64,000 nucleotides of DNA from Aristolochia californica (taxonomy: Eukaryota > Streptophyta > Magnoliopsida > Piperales > Aristolochiaceae): the NCBI GenBank assembly GCA_029961685.1, contig JARWKL010000001.1:58453314-58517313 (forward strand). The letters are read 5' to 3'. Both the position numbers and the translations under genes were made by a program. Below, one piece after another: positions 46,584 through 56,479 of this stretch (position 1 is its first letter; the number at the start of each line of letters is the position of its first letter). A model generated the notes under the pieces. The model saw nothing but the letters and a program-made list of their open reading frames with translations, ran no database searches and was not told the origin of the DNA.

Positions 46584-48987
46584 ATGGGAAACTGTCTCAA
46601 GCAGCGGAAACTACAAATCAAGTCACAATGCACTCATGACCAAGTCACCGCTGCTCAACGTTCAGGTACCTCCAGAAGGATATTCAAACTTATGAAATCC
46701 AGATTTCTTCTGTTGCTTTTCTAATTAAATTTAGAGTTTTAATGGGTCCAACTGAAAAAAACAAAATCATGGTTTGGTTGAACAGACTCTGCACATGTAA
46801 ACTATATTGATGCATCATCACCTGAGCTCTCAGTCTTTGACCTTGAAAAGCTCGAAAGTGCCACAGGAAGCTTCTCTGATGATCACTGCGTGGGGAGAGG
46901 TTCCTTTGGACCCGTCTACAGTGGCTTCATAGAGAGTATTGAAGATGATGGAGCAAGCCCTGCCGCTGTTTTGCCTGTTGCAGTTAAGAAGATCAACCAC
47001 TGTGTGTTTCCAGGATTTGCTGAACTATTGGTATGGATGACCATTCCGTTTTCCAAACTTGGGATGGAATTCTTTTCATTCTTGACGCATTTGGGTCACA
47101 TTTAAACCTAAAAGGGCATCATTTTAAGTATTTCAAAGAGCAACTTCTTTCCTGTTTATGCATAGAATTTGTAAAAAGTTTTTTATCTCCTCGTGGAAAT
47201 ATACTTCTTAGGTTTCCACTAAGACACCAGAGATGGGTTAGGTTTGGTAAGCCATTTTCACTAAAAGTTTGTTTTACCAGAGAATCCAAATCATATCCTA
47301 TATCATTTTTGTGCTAATTGATGTTATATTTTACATGGCTATTGGGCAGGTTGGTTTGAACAATGTAACCGGGTTTTCTCATCCTAATCTTGCCAGGCTT
47401 ATTGGGTACTGTTCCGAGAGTGATCAGCATCTCATAGTCTCTGAATATCTTAGCAAGGGTAGTCTAGACGATCACCTCTATAGAAGTGAGTACTATCCTA
47501 ATGTCTGGAAATAGATTTTCTTTGAATGTTGATTAGACATACACACGGCACCCTATTCCTCTGGACAGACTTGAATCCAAGCCCTTTGCACCTATACACC
47601 TGAAATCTCCACATGTGAACATTGTGTCAGAGGCCTGATCCACATGTCTGGAAGCAGATTCATTCTCAGAAATTGAAGAAATTAAATAATCTACAAAGTA
47701 TGCACTTTCACCATGCTGCAACACTAACACTAATCGTGTTGGATTATTACCATATATCTATCAATCAGAATCAGTTACTTCAACACTCCACAGAGGCCTG
47801 TAACTTCTCTTAGGAAAGGTTTAGTGGCTGCTGTATTTTGAGTTGCTTATTCAATTAGTTATTTAAATGCAATTTGATGTCGTTGGTTTGATCCTAAACC
47901 GGGTTATGAACTGTCATTCTTCTAATTTGCATATGTTTTTTTTATTAACTTAAGGACCTGAATTTTCTTCAGTGGACAAGAAAAGTATAGAATTTCAGAT
48001 TACTGTATTCGTCGTTCTTATCGGATGCCCATCATTCATGCAGAGAGCAGCACCTATGAGAGTCTTACATGGGGAGTGAGAATACAAATTGCCCTCGGAG
48101 CTGCTAATGCTCTAGCTTTTCTTCACAGTCAACAACCTCCAGTGACCTACATGAATCTCAAGTCATCCAACATTCTTCTTAGCCATGTAAGTTCCCCTGT
48201 ACTAACAACAAATTCCTGTAATCAAGTGCCATTCCTTGATTACTGGCTAGAGATATAAATTGGGGAATGATTCTAAACTTGTATCTCATTTTCCCTGCAG
48301 GAATATGGGGCAAAACTTTCAATTTTCGGACTGGTAATGGGAAGGCACAGTTACATTGTTGGCAGCAGAGCATCTGACTATGGAAAAAGAGGTAACAGAG
48401 ATTAATTGAAAAAATGCTTGCATCAATATAGTTCATTCATCTGTAGTTCTGCTTCTTGAGTTAGGATGTATGCCCCACACATACAAGTGGATAGAATCAA
48501 TCACCAACAGAGCTTAAACTTTTCATTTCCACAACCCATAATGTCCTTGATCTTATTCCTGGACTATTGTCGCTGGTTCTCTTTGTAAGGCATATCAAAC
48601 GCAAACAAGAGCGATGTGTACAACTTTGGCATCATTCTTCTACAAATTTTAACTGGTCGAGAAGTTCTAGACAAGGAGAAAAAAAAAGGGGAGCAATCAC
48701 TTGTGGAATGGGCAATGCCATATTTGATAGAGAAAAGGAAAATGCTGCAGATTATGGATAATAGGATAGGAGGCCAGAACTCAAAGAGATGCGCCTACAT
48801 GGTCGCCATGCTTGCTTTTTATTGCCTTCTAAATGAAGAGGATCACAGGCCTCACATGAATGCAGTGGTGAGGGTACTTGAAATGGCAGTTTGCATGATT
48901 AAGTTGCGGGAGGATCACCAGATTGACATGCAGATAACAACCGTGGCCGATTCGCTTGAAAGTTCTCTTCGACCCTCCCTTGATTGA
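46584..48987 (+). CDS. RLCK-type pseudokinase (tandem paralogue)
   Basis: Exons 46584-46665, 46786-47030, 47350-47485, 48044-48186, 48301-48391 and 48590-48987 (TGA) give 364 aa with every junction in frame. It starts MGNCLK (predicted myristoylation and palmitoylation). Kept: glycine loop GRGSFGPVYSG, VAVKKI lysine, HPNLARLIGYC, and SDVYNFGIILLQ. Lost: alpha-C Glu (LLVGLNNVTGF where the neighbour has [11 protein letters not shown]), catalytic-loop Asp (VTYMNLKSSN for [10 protein letters not shown]), DFG Asp (SIFGLVM), and the whole GTYGYVAPE block. Exon 5 is 33 nt shorter than in the neighbour. No phosphotransfer is expected; a scaffold or decoy role is possible. The open frame argues against a simple dead gene, but transcription is unproven. 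Confidence 0.88.
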
Positions 48988-50179
48988 AATCCAGAGGCCC
49001 CAAGGTGAATGAAAAAAATCTTCAAAAATATGTACATATCCGTAGGGTCTTAATATGTATTTTTTAAGCTTTTTTTCTTCACATTTGAATTCAAGATGAA
49101 AGCACAAATAATTAGACGTTACAGATTACAAACACAGAAATTTTTACATACTGGTTTCTCGCTCTATCTTTCATTTCTGTCGACGACCCAACCTTTTGAA
49201 TCGTCTTTCTGCAGATTGCATCAGAAATCACAAAGTTTTCTTTTAGTTTTTGAGTATTCTTGAGTGTTCTTTATTCTCATGTTGTTAACTTGATGATATA
49301 TATGATAAAAATTGTCCTACTAAAGGTGGTACTTTTACCTTCACATGGAAAGCTTTCTTGACTGCATCAAGATTTAAAAACTCGGGCAACTTTACATAAA
49401 ACTCAGACAGCTCTTTCAGCGACCGAGTTTTACAGATTCTGCAAATTCTACACAATTTTCTACATAACCGAATCGACTCGGGCGAGTCCGAGCGATTTGA
49501 ACCAAATTTCATAACTTTGCCTGGTATCCTTCCCGGACGAAACGTTGTCTGGAAGTTGTACCGGATCAACGTCCGAATTGGGTCCGGCAACAGCCAACGC
49601 CGGAATTCTTCCCCTTCCTGGGATCGCCTCGGTGATGGCTGGCCTCGAAAATGCGTGGCGGGAACGCTGTCGACGGCGGAGGGAAGTTCCGCAGCCCGTC
49701 AGAGCTGCATCCAGAGGAAGAGAACAAGATAGAAATGGGAACAGCTAAGGACGAGAAAACAATAAACAAGAGGACCAAGGTCTGAAAACAAGAAAGAAAC
49801 AGAAGACTAAGAAAAGGACCAAGGTCGGAACACAATAAAGAGACAGAAGAGGAAAGAATAGAAGAAAGACATCCGAGATAGAGACACGGAAAAGGAAAAA
49901 AAAAAAAAAAACAGAGCATCGCGGCTCTGCAATGCAGCGAGAAGAGCAAAAAGAAATTAGAAAGTGAGAAAGACAGGAAGAAAGAAGAGATGAAGTGGAT
50001 TAAATCCTTCATGGCTTTCCCTAAGACACGTAAGATTAAATTGATCGATCTCGACTCTCGACTGAAAATAAATCTTTTTATAAGATCGTTCTACCATTTC
50101 TCTTAGTTTATCTCTTACAAAGGGGCCATCACCCTCTCCTTAACACTATTTACGACAACGGAATGTCTTTGTTCCCTCT
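48988..50179. other. Intergenic region after the pseudokinase
   Basis: 1.2 kb. The left half is AT-rich kinase 3' flank; 49430-50000 is more GC- or purine-rich and holds overlapping short ORFs with no recognisable domain. No gene supported. Confidence 0.5.
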
Positions 50180-50692
50180 TCATACCCCTGTCTCGATTAT
50201 TGTTGACTCCCGCAGTAACTCTTTCCTCTGCTTGTGGGAGACCCATAGTCCTCTCTTCATCATCTTCTGCTTGCTGATCTTTTTCAAACTGAAACACTTC
50301 TTCCCGCTGCCGTTTCCCTTCTTGATCCGCATCTTCTTGTTCTTGGTCGAAGGTTCAGTACCCCTATCTTCTGCTCCTCCTCCGTCGACTTTAATTTCCT
50401 CCCCAGAGATGGGCTCTTGAACTTTCTTTTCTTCATCGCCACTCTCTGATCGGTCGCCCTCGTTATCGTCTTCCTCCTTCACCTGGAGTGCTTCTTCTTC
50501 TTCTTCTCCACCGTAGATAACACTCCAACTGTGAGGCGCGTAAGGTCGATAGATATGGGAAAGCAGATAAACCTTGAAACCTTCTCTCTCGACGGTCACG
50601 TACTGTCCGTTACCGTAATCAAAGAAATCAGAAACGGCTTTAGAAATGCCCTCAAAGTCTGCATCCATGGTGTCCGGCACCGGCACCTCCAA
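50180..50692 (-). CDS. Small acidic/basic protein of unknown function
   Basis: Single-exon ORF of 170 aa. Residues 1-70 form a plausible folded part (FDYGNGQYVTVEREGFKVY, then LLSHIYRPYAPHSWSVIYGG). Next come a Glu/Asp-rich segment from GGEEEEEALQVKEEDD onward and a Lys-rich tail (KNKKMRIKKGNGSGKKCF). I do not recognise the family. It is divergent from the F-box gene with 1.16 kb between starts. Its first codons were copied with the F-box duplication at about 60821-60860, where the rest of the ORF is missing. An intronless acidic-to-basic ORF of this length could be real, but evidence is limited to length and composition. Confidence 0.4.
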   Translation of the reverse strand: MEVPVPDTMDADFEGISKAVSDFFDYGNGQYVTVEREGFKVYLLSHIYRPYAPHSWSVIYGGEEEEEALQVKEEDDNEGDRSESGDEEKKVQEPISGEEIKVDGGGAEDRGTEPSTKNKKMRIKKGNGSGKKCFSLKKISKQKMMKRGLWVSHKQRKELLRESTIIETGV

Positions 50693-51104
50693 GCAGCAAG
50701 ATTGGAGCTGTGTGTCCAGAAAAGAAGATCAAAGGAACCCCGGAAACTCTGAACTGAAATCTTCGTGGATGAATGAAACAGTGAGTTCATCTGGGGTCTT
50801 CTTAAATAGAGAAATCGGAGTGAAGGAAATTTGCCAGGAGGATTCAGATTCATTAGAGTCCTTCAACCACTGAAATTTCTAAATCAGCGTCGGGTAAAGC
50901 TTCCCAGGAGGTTGAAACTTAGTTTGACTATTATACCCATTCAGTTAAACTAAACATGGAAACTTTACGAGGTCTGTTTTGCCAATAAACGAGTCCAAAT
51001 CAGCGTCTAAGTAGAAACTTACTTTATTTATTTAAGTGGAAACTTACTTTATTCAAGTAGAAACTCCTGGTTTTCGCTCCATTCTTGCTCCTCGCTGGTG
51101 TGCT

Positions 51105-51111
51105 TATAAAT
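51105..51111 (+). promoter_or_regulatory. Candidate TATA box of F-box copy A
   Basis: TATAAAT within a stretch conserved in the second copy (61272-61278), followed by a pyrimidine-rich likely start region. A 5' UTR intron is possible from GAAG|GTGATG at about 51169 to an AG near 51822. Confidence 0.5.
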
Positions 51112-51588
51112 TTGGTCTTCTTCTTCCTTGTCGTCGGGGAAGTGAGTAGTTCGGTTTGACTCTTTTCGAAGGTGATGATGTTAGCAGTTCTTTTTACCTC
51201 TTCTCGTTTGGGTTATTTCTTGTACTAATGGTTCAATTAACTTCTGAGCTATCTAATTCGAGGTTTCATTTGTTTCCTGATTTTTTTATTTTCATTCACT
51301 CCATCGGGTTCTGTGAACAGGGGAGCTTTGGAGTACTATGTTTGGTGCTTGGATTGCTATATGAGATTTTTTTTCTTGTCTCAGTGTTTTAGGAGTTCGT
51401 CTTTTTGTCCTTGAATTCGTATTTGTATATTGTTTGTGCCACTGATTGGGGTCTGATTCTCAGGACTTTAGCTATGTCTAAATTTTCATTTTTGGGCAAA
51501 GTCGTCCATTTGTTAGCTCCCCAGGGTTAAAAGTTTTTTCCAAGTTTATGACTATGCAACTGTTTCTGGAGGACTTATGATTTGGTAA

Positions 51589-51608
51589 CCCCCCCCCCCC
51601 CCCCCCCC
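51589..51608 (+). repeat. Poly(C) run of 20
   Basis: Twenty consecutive C in the likely 5' UTR intron of F-box copy A, inside the segment missing from copy B. Confidence 0.95.
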
Positions 51609-51849
51609 GCCGCATGATACTTAGGGATTTTCTGTATCAGAAATGAATTTAAAATAGGCTTCGTTTTTCTTCTTGGATTTACCTCTTGACTCCAACTTAC
51701 TTAAAAACTTTTGGATGTTTCCTAGCATAAACTTAAATAGGTTTATTTTTGTATTTATATCTCAATCTTTACCATTAAGTTAGGTTTTTTTTTGTTCATC
51801 GTCTTTTTTATCTTTCTTACAGATACAAAGATTCCACGAGGTTATTTCA

Positions 51850-52806
51850 ATGGAGGTGAACTTGCCTAAAAATATTTCACTAGAAATTCTTTCTCGTCTG
51901 CCCAAGAAATCACTACTCAAGTGTGAAGTTGTGTCAAAAGAGTGGCAGAAACTGATCAAGAAAGTTGGTTCTTTCCCTGCCAAACTTATTGACTATGGTT
52001 TCGTCTATCTTGAATACCGCGGTAGTGCCTTAACACCCCAATGTATGTTCTACCGCTTGGATGACAAAGGAGCACTCACGCTCCAAGACTCCTTCGTCTT
52101 CCTTACGCCTGGCAATGTCTGGAACATGGGTTCATGCTATGGCGTTATCTTCTACTGCAAGCAAGCCCACAAGGATGTAAACTACAGTTATCATCTCTAC
52201 AACCCTCTTACCAAGCATCTCACCCATCTACCTCCTCTTCCTCCTTTCAGTATGGCACATGACCCCTTTCCTACTGCTATGGGTTTAGCATTCGGTCCCA
52301 TTAGCAGTCACTACAAATTGATCGTCACATACTTGCACCTTTCCCGTGGAGCAAACAGAACACGCTCTGGAGGTCTCAAAGTTGCTATCTTCGATTCTGA
52401 AACCAGAGAATGGAAGACAAAGCCAGCTAATTTTTTTGATGATTCTTTTCAACACCTTTGGGACCTTAGTCGTTCCGGCTTTCTATTGCGTGCCTCTTCC
52501 ATGTATAGCAATGGGAATATATACTGGCTTCAGCCATCATACTCAGTGATGTTCTGTGTGAAGACAGAGACTTTCCGAAATCTCAGCTTGCCTTGGACTC
52601 GGTCCTTTTATTGTGGACTCATCTGGGAATCTGAGGGGCGCATCCACTACAGCCAGATTTGTGTCATCCATGGCCTTTGCATATGGGTTCTTGAGGAGGA
52701 AATTGGAATTACCGGGATAGGAGAACGTATGTGGAAGAAAATCCATAGTGTGCCGAAGGCAACATTGAATTTGAAGCTTGCTGAAATAATTAGACCAGCC
52801 TATTGA
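51850..52806 (+). CDS. F-box protein, copy A, cut short by a nonsense codon
   Basis: 318-aa ORF. N-terminal F-box (LPKNISLEILSRLPKKSLLK, then CEVVSKEWQKLI) for binding SKP1 in an SCF ubiquitin ligase. An F-box-associated region follows, with YHLYNPLTKHLTHLPPLPPF and GGLKVAIFDSETREWK, typical of plant F-box/FBA-type substrate-binding parts. The ORF stops at TGA 52804-52806 where copy B has CGA (Arg). The frame stays open after it to 53080-53082 with clear similarity to copy B, so about 90 residues are lost through one C-to-T change at a CpG. An 8-bp insertion near 53075 alters the very end as well. A truncated product keeping the F-box could still be made. Confidence 0.85.
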   Translation: MEVNLPKNISLEILSRLPKKSLLKCEVVSKEWQKLIKKVGSFPAKLIDYGFVYLEYRGSALTPQCMFYRLDDKGALTLQDSFVFLTPGNVWNMGSCYGVIFYCKQAHKDVNYSYHLYNPLTKHLTHLPPLPPFSMAHDPFPTAMGLAFGPISSHYKLIVTYLHLSRGANRTRSGGLKVAIFDSETREWKTKPANFFDDSFQHLWDLSRSGFLLRASSMYSNGNIYWLQPSYSVMFCVKTETFRNLSLPWTRSFYCGLIWESEGRIHYSQICVIHGLCIWVLEEEIGITGIGERMWKKIHSVPKATLNLKLAEIIRPAY

Positions 52807-53417
52807 TGCCCATCCGTCACTCGACTGAGTACTTTCAATGAACATCTTCAGATCCTCTATCTCCAGACAAGTGAAGGTCCTGTTCATTACAACATCTCAA
52901 GGAAAACGATGACCGTCGTCCTCCCTCTTAATTCACACGAGGACTTGATAACTGTGCTGCCGTTCACATACAAGAACTTTAACTTACCAGACATTGAGGC
53001 TGATAAACCAGAATCTGCAACTAAGAGAGCACCAAAAAAAAGACGTGCTGAAGAGGTGTCCGATGTGCCGATGAGGCTTTGAGAATGACAAGAAGCAGAT
53101 CCAATAGAATAAGAAGCTGAAGCTGAAGCATAAACTTGGTTATTCTTGTATCATCTAAGTTGCTATTTCTGTTTTTTTTTTTTTTCTTGCTTCAGAAAGA
53201 GGAAAATTGCTTTAAATGCTATTATTCGTTATAAGATTCTTCTACTTAAAGTGTATGTATCTGAATTGTCTAAATTTTCAGCAAATCTAAGCTGCTTATA
53301 ATGTTAGATTAATTTCGTATCTTCCTTATAGATTGCATGCACTGTTGTCTTCCTTCTTCCCTGAATCTACTTACTTTTAGAGGTTCATATAGTGCTGGTT
53401 TTCTTGGTTAACTACCA

Positions 53418-53510
53418 CTGAAGAGGTGTCCGATTTGGCTATGAGAATAACTGGAAGTCAATCCAATAGAAGCACCTGAAGCTTAAACTTGCTTAGTCTT
53501 TTATCTACGT
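53418..53510 (+). pseudogene. Third partial copy of the F-box 3' end
   Basis: CTGAAGAGGTGTCCGAT, then AATCCAATAGAAG and TAAACTTG repeat the last codons and start of the 3' UTR of the F-box gene (compare 53048-53140 and 62820-62900). It lies directly after copy A's duplicated block. Confidence 0.8.
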
Positions 53511-54482
53511 TGTCAAGTAATTAAACTACCTAAGTCTGCAACTCTTGCCATCTTGGGTGAGTTTTTCTTTGTCAGAGTAGATAGACAAAAAAAAATAGAA
53601 ACTTTGAGTCTGCCGTATTGACTAGGCAAATTGGGCATGAGGAAGTTTAATGCTTCTCTCTTTTGATTGTAAAGGACTAGGCTGCATTTGAAAAAAAGAG
53701 GGAGTCAGATAAAGTTTTCTCTCTCATTTCTCTCTCTCTCTCTCTCTTTGTTCTTTCTCCTCTAAATTTATAACTTTTTTTAAAGAAAATTGTAACACCT
53801 AACAGGGAAAATAGCTTGGTTTCACTATTTATTTTCTCTTCACATTTCTCTTATACCAGCCAATGGATAATAACTTTCCATCTTTGTTTTCTTTTTTTCT
53901 CCTTCAATTTTTGTGCAACCACACAAAGCCTACAGGCATCTCCATGATTTGCTCAAAATGACTTATAAGAACAAGTTGTCATACTAAAATCCAGAGATAT
54001 GATAAGCCAGGAAAACTACTTCTGATTATGGACTGAAAATTAGTTGTTTGAGAAGTCAATCAAAGTTCCAAGATGGAATTCCAATCAACATCTGAATACT
54101 TCTTTCCTTTTGCATGCTTCAACTAAGTTGCACATTCACAGCTTCTTGCCCAAGTTAAAATCGTGTACCTTCTCTTTTTTCTAATAAGCCATTTTTAATG
54201 CTAATTACACATGCACACTGCACCGATTCCAGGTGAGACATGGAACCCATAAACTTGTACTAGAAACCTTCATATGCGAGCATTGAACCAGAGGCCAAAT
54301 CCACTTTTCGTCTAGAGAAAGATTAACGATTTTATGTTTGTTTCGGTTGCCAGTAAAAATTCTTCAATAAACTATGAGAATTTGATATATGCCAAAAAAA
54401 GAAAGAATTCTGTAAGATTAGAAAGCCAAAACATTCTGTAATTGAAGTTGAAGCAACAAAACCAGTTTATCTATTCTCTTTC
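53511..54482. other. Intergenic, no gene seen
   Basis: About 1 kb of AT-rich sequence with a (CT)n run near 53731-53749. No coding motif. Confidence 0.6.
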
Positions 54483-54647
54483 TGTTATCGTATATATATA
54501 TATAAAATAGCTTAAGTGGGGAGGGGCATTATTGTAATTTTTTTAGGGTTATCATTTACGGGACTATATGAGAGAAAGGGGAAGAAATCGGGATTGAAAC
54601 CTCTCTGCCTCTTGGTGTAATATTGATTTTCTGGAAATACATTTACA
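54483..54647 (+). repeat. 5' LTR of deleted copia element
   Basis: 165 bp; nearly identical to 56305-56479 apart from the TA repeat, the G run and a few substitutions. Confidence 0.94.
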
Positions 54648-55208
54648 TGGTATCAGAGCTTAATTCGTAGGAATTTTTTCAGAGCTTTGTTTGGCTCCAT
54701 CTAAGTTGCATTTGGAAATCATCAGAGAGTACTCCTTCGACATTTTTGGTGCTTTCAAAGGTGGGTTATCTTTCCCCTCTTTCTCAGTTCGTCGGTTCTA
54801 GGTTCGTCTTCTGTAGTGGATTTCAGAGGTTTCTGTGCACATTCTTGGTTTGTCTGAGTTCTTTGTGGCTTTCGTTTGCAGAGGAGACTCGTTCCCTGTT
54901 GCAGAGGATTTCGTGGGCTTTCGGTGGTTCTGTCCAGAGAGGTTTCTTCTCACATTTTTCATTCCGTTGGATTTCATTTTTAGGGGAGCCTCGTTCCCGT
55001 TTGTAGAGGATTTCGTGGGGATTTTCATTCCGTAGGGGTTCCGTTTGCAGAGAGGTTGAATTTCGTTGGATTTCTGTTGGATTTTGTTGTTGCCGTTTGG
55101 ATTTTATCATCTGGATTTCATCATGTCATCTGAAAGGTTAGACTGGTTCCCTTACGTTTCACGGGTAAAAATTACACTGCCAGGGGATTTCAGTTTCGTT
55201 TATTTGTT

Positions 55209-55730
55209 ATGAGAAAAGAGTTATGGGGTCATATAGATGGGAGTGATCCCGCACCTCGCAAGACTGAGGCTTTGTCCAAGTGGAAAGTCAAGGATGTTTG
55301 GGTCATGACCTGGATCCTTGGCTCCGTTGAGCCTCACTTTGTTCTCAATATGAGGCCTTATAAAAATGTCGTTGAGATATGGAATTACCTCAACAAGGTT
55401 TACCATCAAGACAACACGGCTCGGCGTTTGCAATTGGAGTATGATATGGCTAATTTCACACAAGTAAGTCTCTCCATTGAGGAATATTTTTCTGGTTTTC
55501 AAAATCTTTGGGCTAACTATTCAGACATTGTTGATGCTAATGTTCTCGTTGCCGCTTTCTCTGTTGTTCAAGCAGTGCATGAAACAAGCAAAAGAGATCA
55601 ATTCTTGATGAAGCTCTGTTCTGATTTTGAAATTGCACGTTCTAATCTGATGAATTATCGTCATGTACCATCTCTAGATGCTTGTTTCAGTGAACTTCTT
55701 CGTGAGGAGTATATCCTCTCCTCAGCATCT
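55209..55730 (+). pseudogene. copia gag remnant
   Basis: Open frame of about 174 codons within the deleted element. It resembles the N-terminal copia gag domain (WKVKDVWVMTWILGSVEP, RRLQLEYDMANF, ISIEEYF-like LSIEEYFSGFQNLW). It runs into out-of-place RNase H sequence at the deletion joint near 55740-55810. The zinc knuckle and protease are absent. Confidence 0.85.
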
Positions 55731-56304
55731 CCATATTGTTGCAGTTTGACACATCATCCGCTATCTTTGAGGTTCTCCTACTCGTGGGTTATTCTTTCCT
55801 ACAACCTCATCTCTTCAACTTATTGCTTATGGTGATGCTGATTGGGTTGGGTGTTCGGATACATGTCGATCTACTACGGGTTGGTGTTTGTTTTTAGGTG
55901 ATGCTTTAATTTCTTGGAGATGTAAGAAACAAGATCGTGTTTCTAAATCCTCTACTTAGGTCGAGTATCGTGCCATGTCTACTACTTGTTCTGAGATTGA
56001 CTGACTACGTGGTCTTATTGTGGAGCTTGAGTTTCTTCAGACTACTTCTACCCCTTTTCATGCTGATAATACTAGTGCTATTCAGATTGCCACCAATCCC
56101 GTTTTCCATGAATACACCAAGCATATTGAGGTTGATTGTCATTCTATCCAAGATACCTTGGAGAGTCGGGTGATATCTCTTCCTTATATTTCTTCAGATC
56201 TTTAAGTGGCCGATGTCTTCACCAAAACAATGACTTGACAACGGCATCAATTTTTGGTTGGCAAATTGTTGCTGGTTGACTTACCAGCATCCATTTGAGG
56301 GGGA

Positions 56305-56479
56305 TGTTATCGTACATACATATATAAAATAGCTTAAGTGGGGGGGGGGGGGGGTGTGCATTATTGTAATTTTTTTAGGGTTATCATTTACGGGAATATA
56401 TGAGAGAAAGGGGAAGAAATTGGGATTGAAACCTCTCTGTCTCTCAGTGTAATATTGATTTTCTGGAAATATATTGACA
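56305..56479 (+). repeat. 3' LTR of deleted copia element, with poly(G)
   Basis: 175 bp, longer than its partner mostly because a GGGGAGGGG segment has become a run of 15 G (56340-56354). Confidence 0.94.

Larger units (their letters stand above)
50644..53418. repeat. Segmental duplication, copy A
   Basis: Matches copy B (60821-63180) in the same orientation, from the start of the divergent acidic ORF, across the F-box promoter and coding region, to 3' flank ending TTCTTGGTTAACTACCACTG. Copy A has about 370 bp (51335-51710) that copy B lacks and an extra repeat near 51010-51060. Confidence 0.95.
54483..56479 (+). mobile_element. Internally deleted Ty1/copia element with perfect target duplication
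   Basis: 2.0-kb element with short LTRs (54483-54647, 165 bp; 56305-56479, 175 bp), both TG...CA, flanked by identical CTTTC repeats (54478-54482 and 56480-56484). The tRNA-Met primer site TGGTATCAGAGC starts at 54648 and a purine tract CATTTGAGGGGGA ends at 56304. A gag remnant (TARRLQLEYDMANFTQVSLS and following, to about 55730) joins directly to the RNase H end (GDADWVGCSDTCRSTTGWCL). Integrase and most of RT are missing. Few differences between LTRs, so it is the youngest of the three copia insertions here. Confidence 0.94.

Noticed and set aside
49285..49748. Cluster of short ORFs on both strands
   Set aside because: Overlapping, no conserved motif, no splice-supported extension.
54746..55110. 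Short ORFs on both strands after the 5' LTR of the deleted copia element
   Set aside because: Repeated leader sequence (TTTCGTGG/TTCCGTTTG repeats) before gag; not coding.
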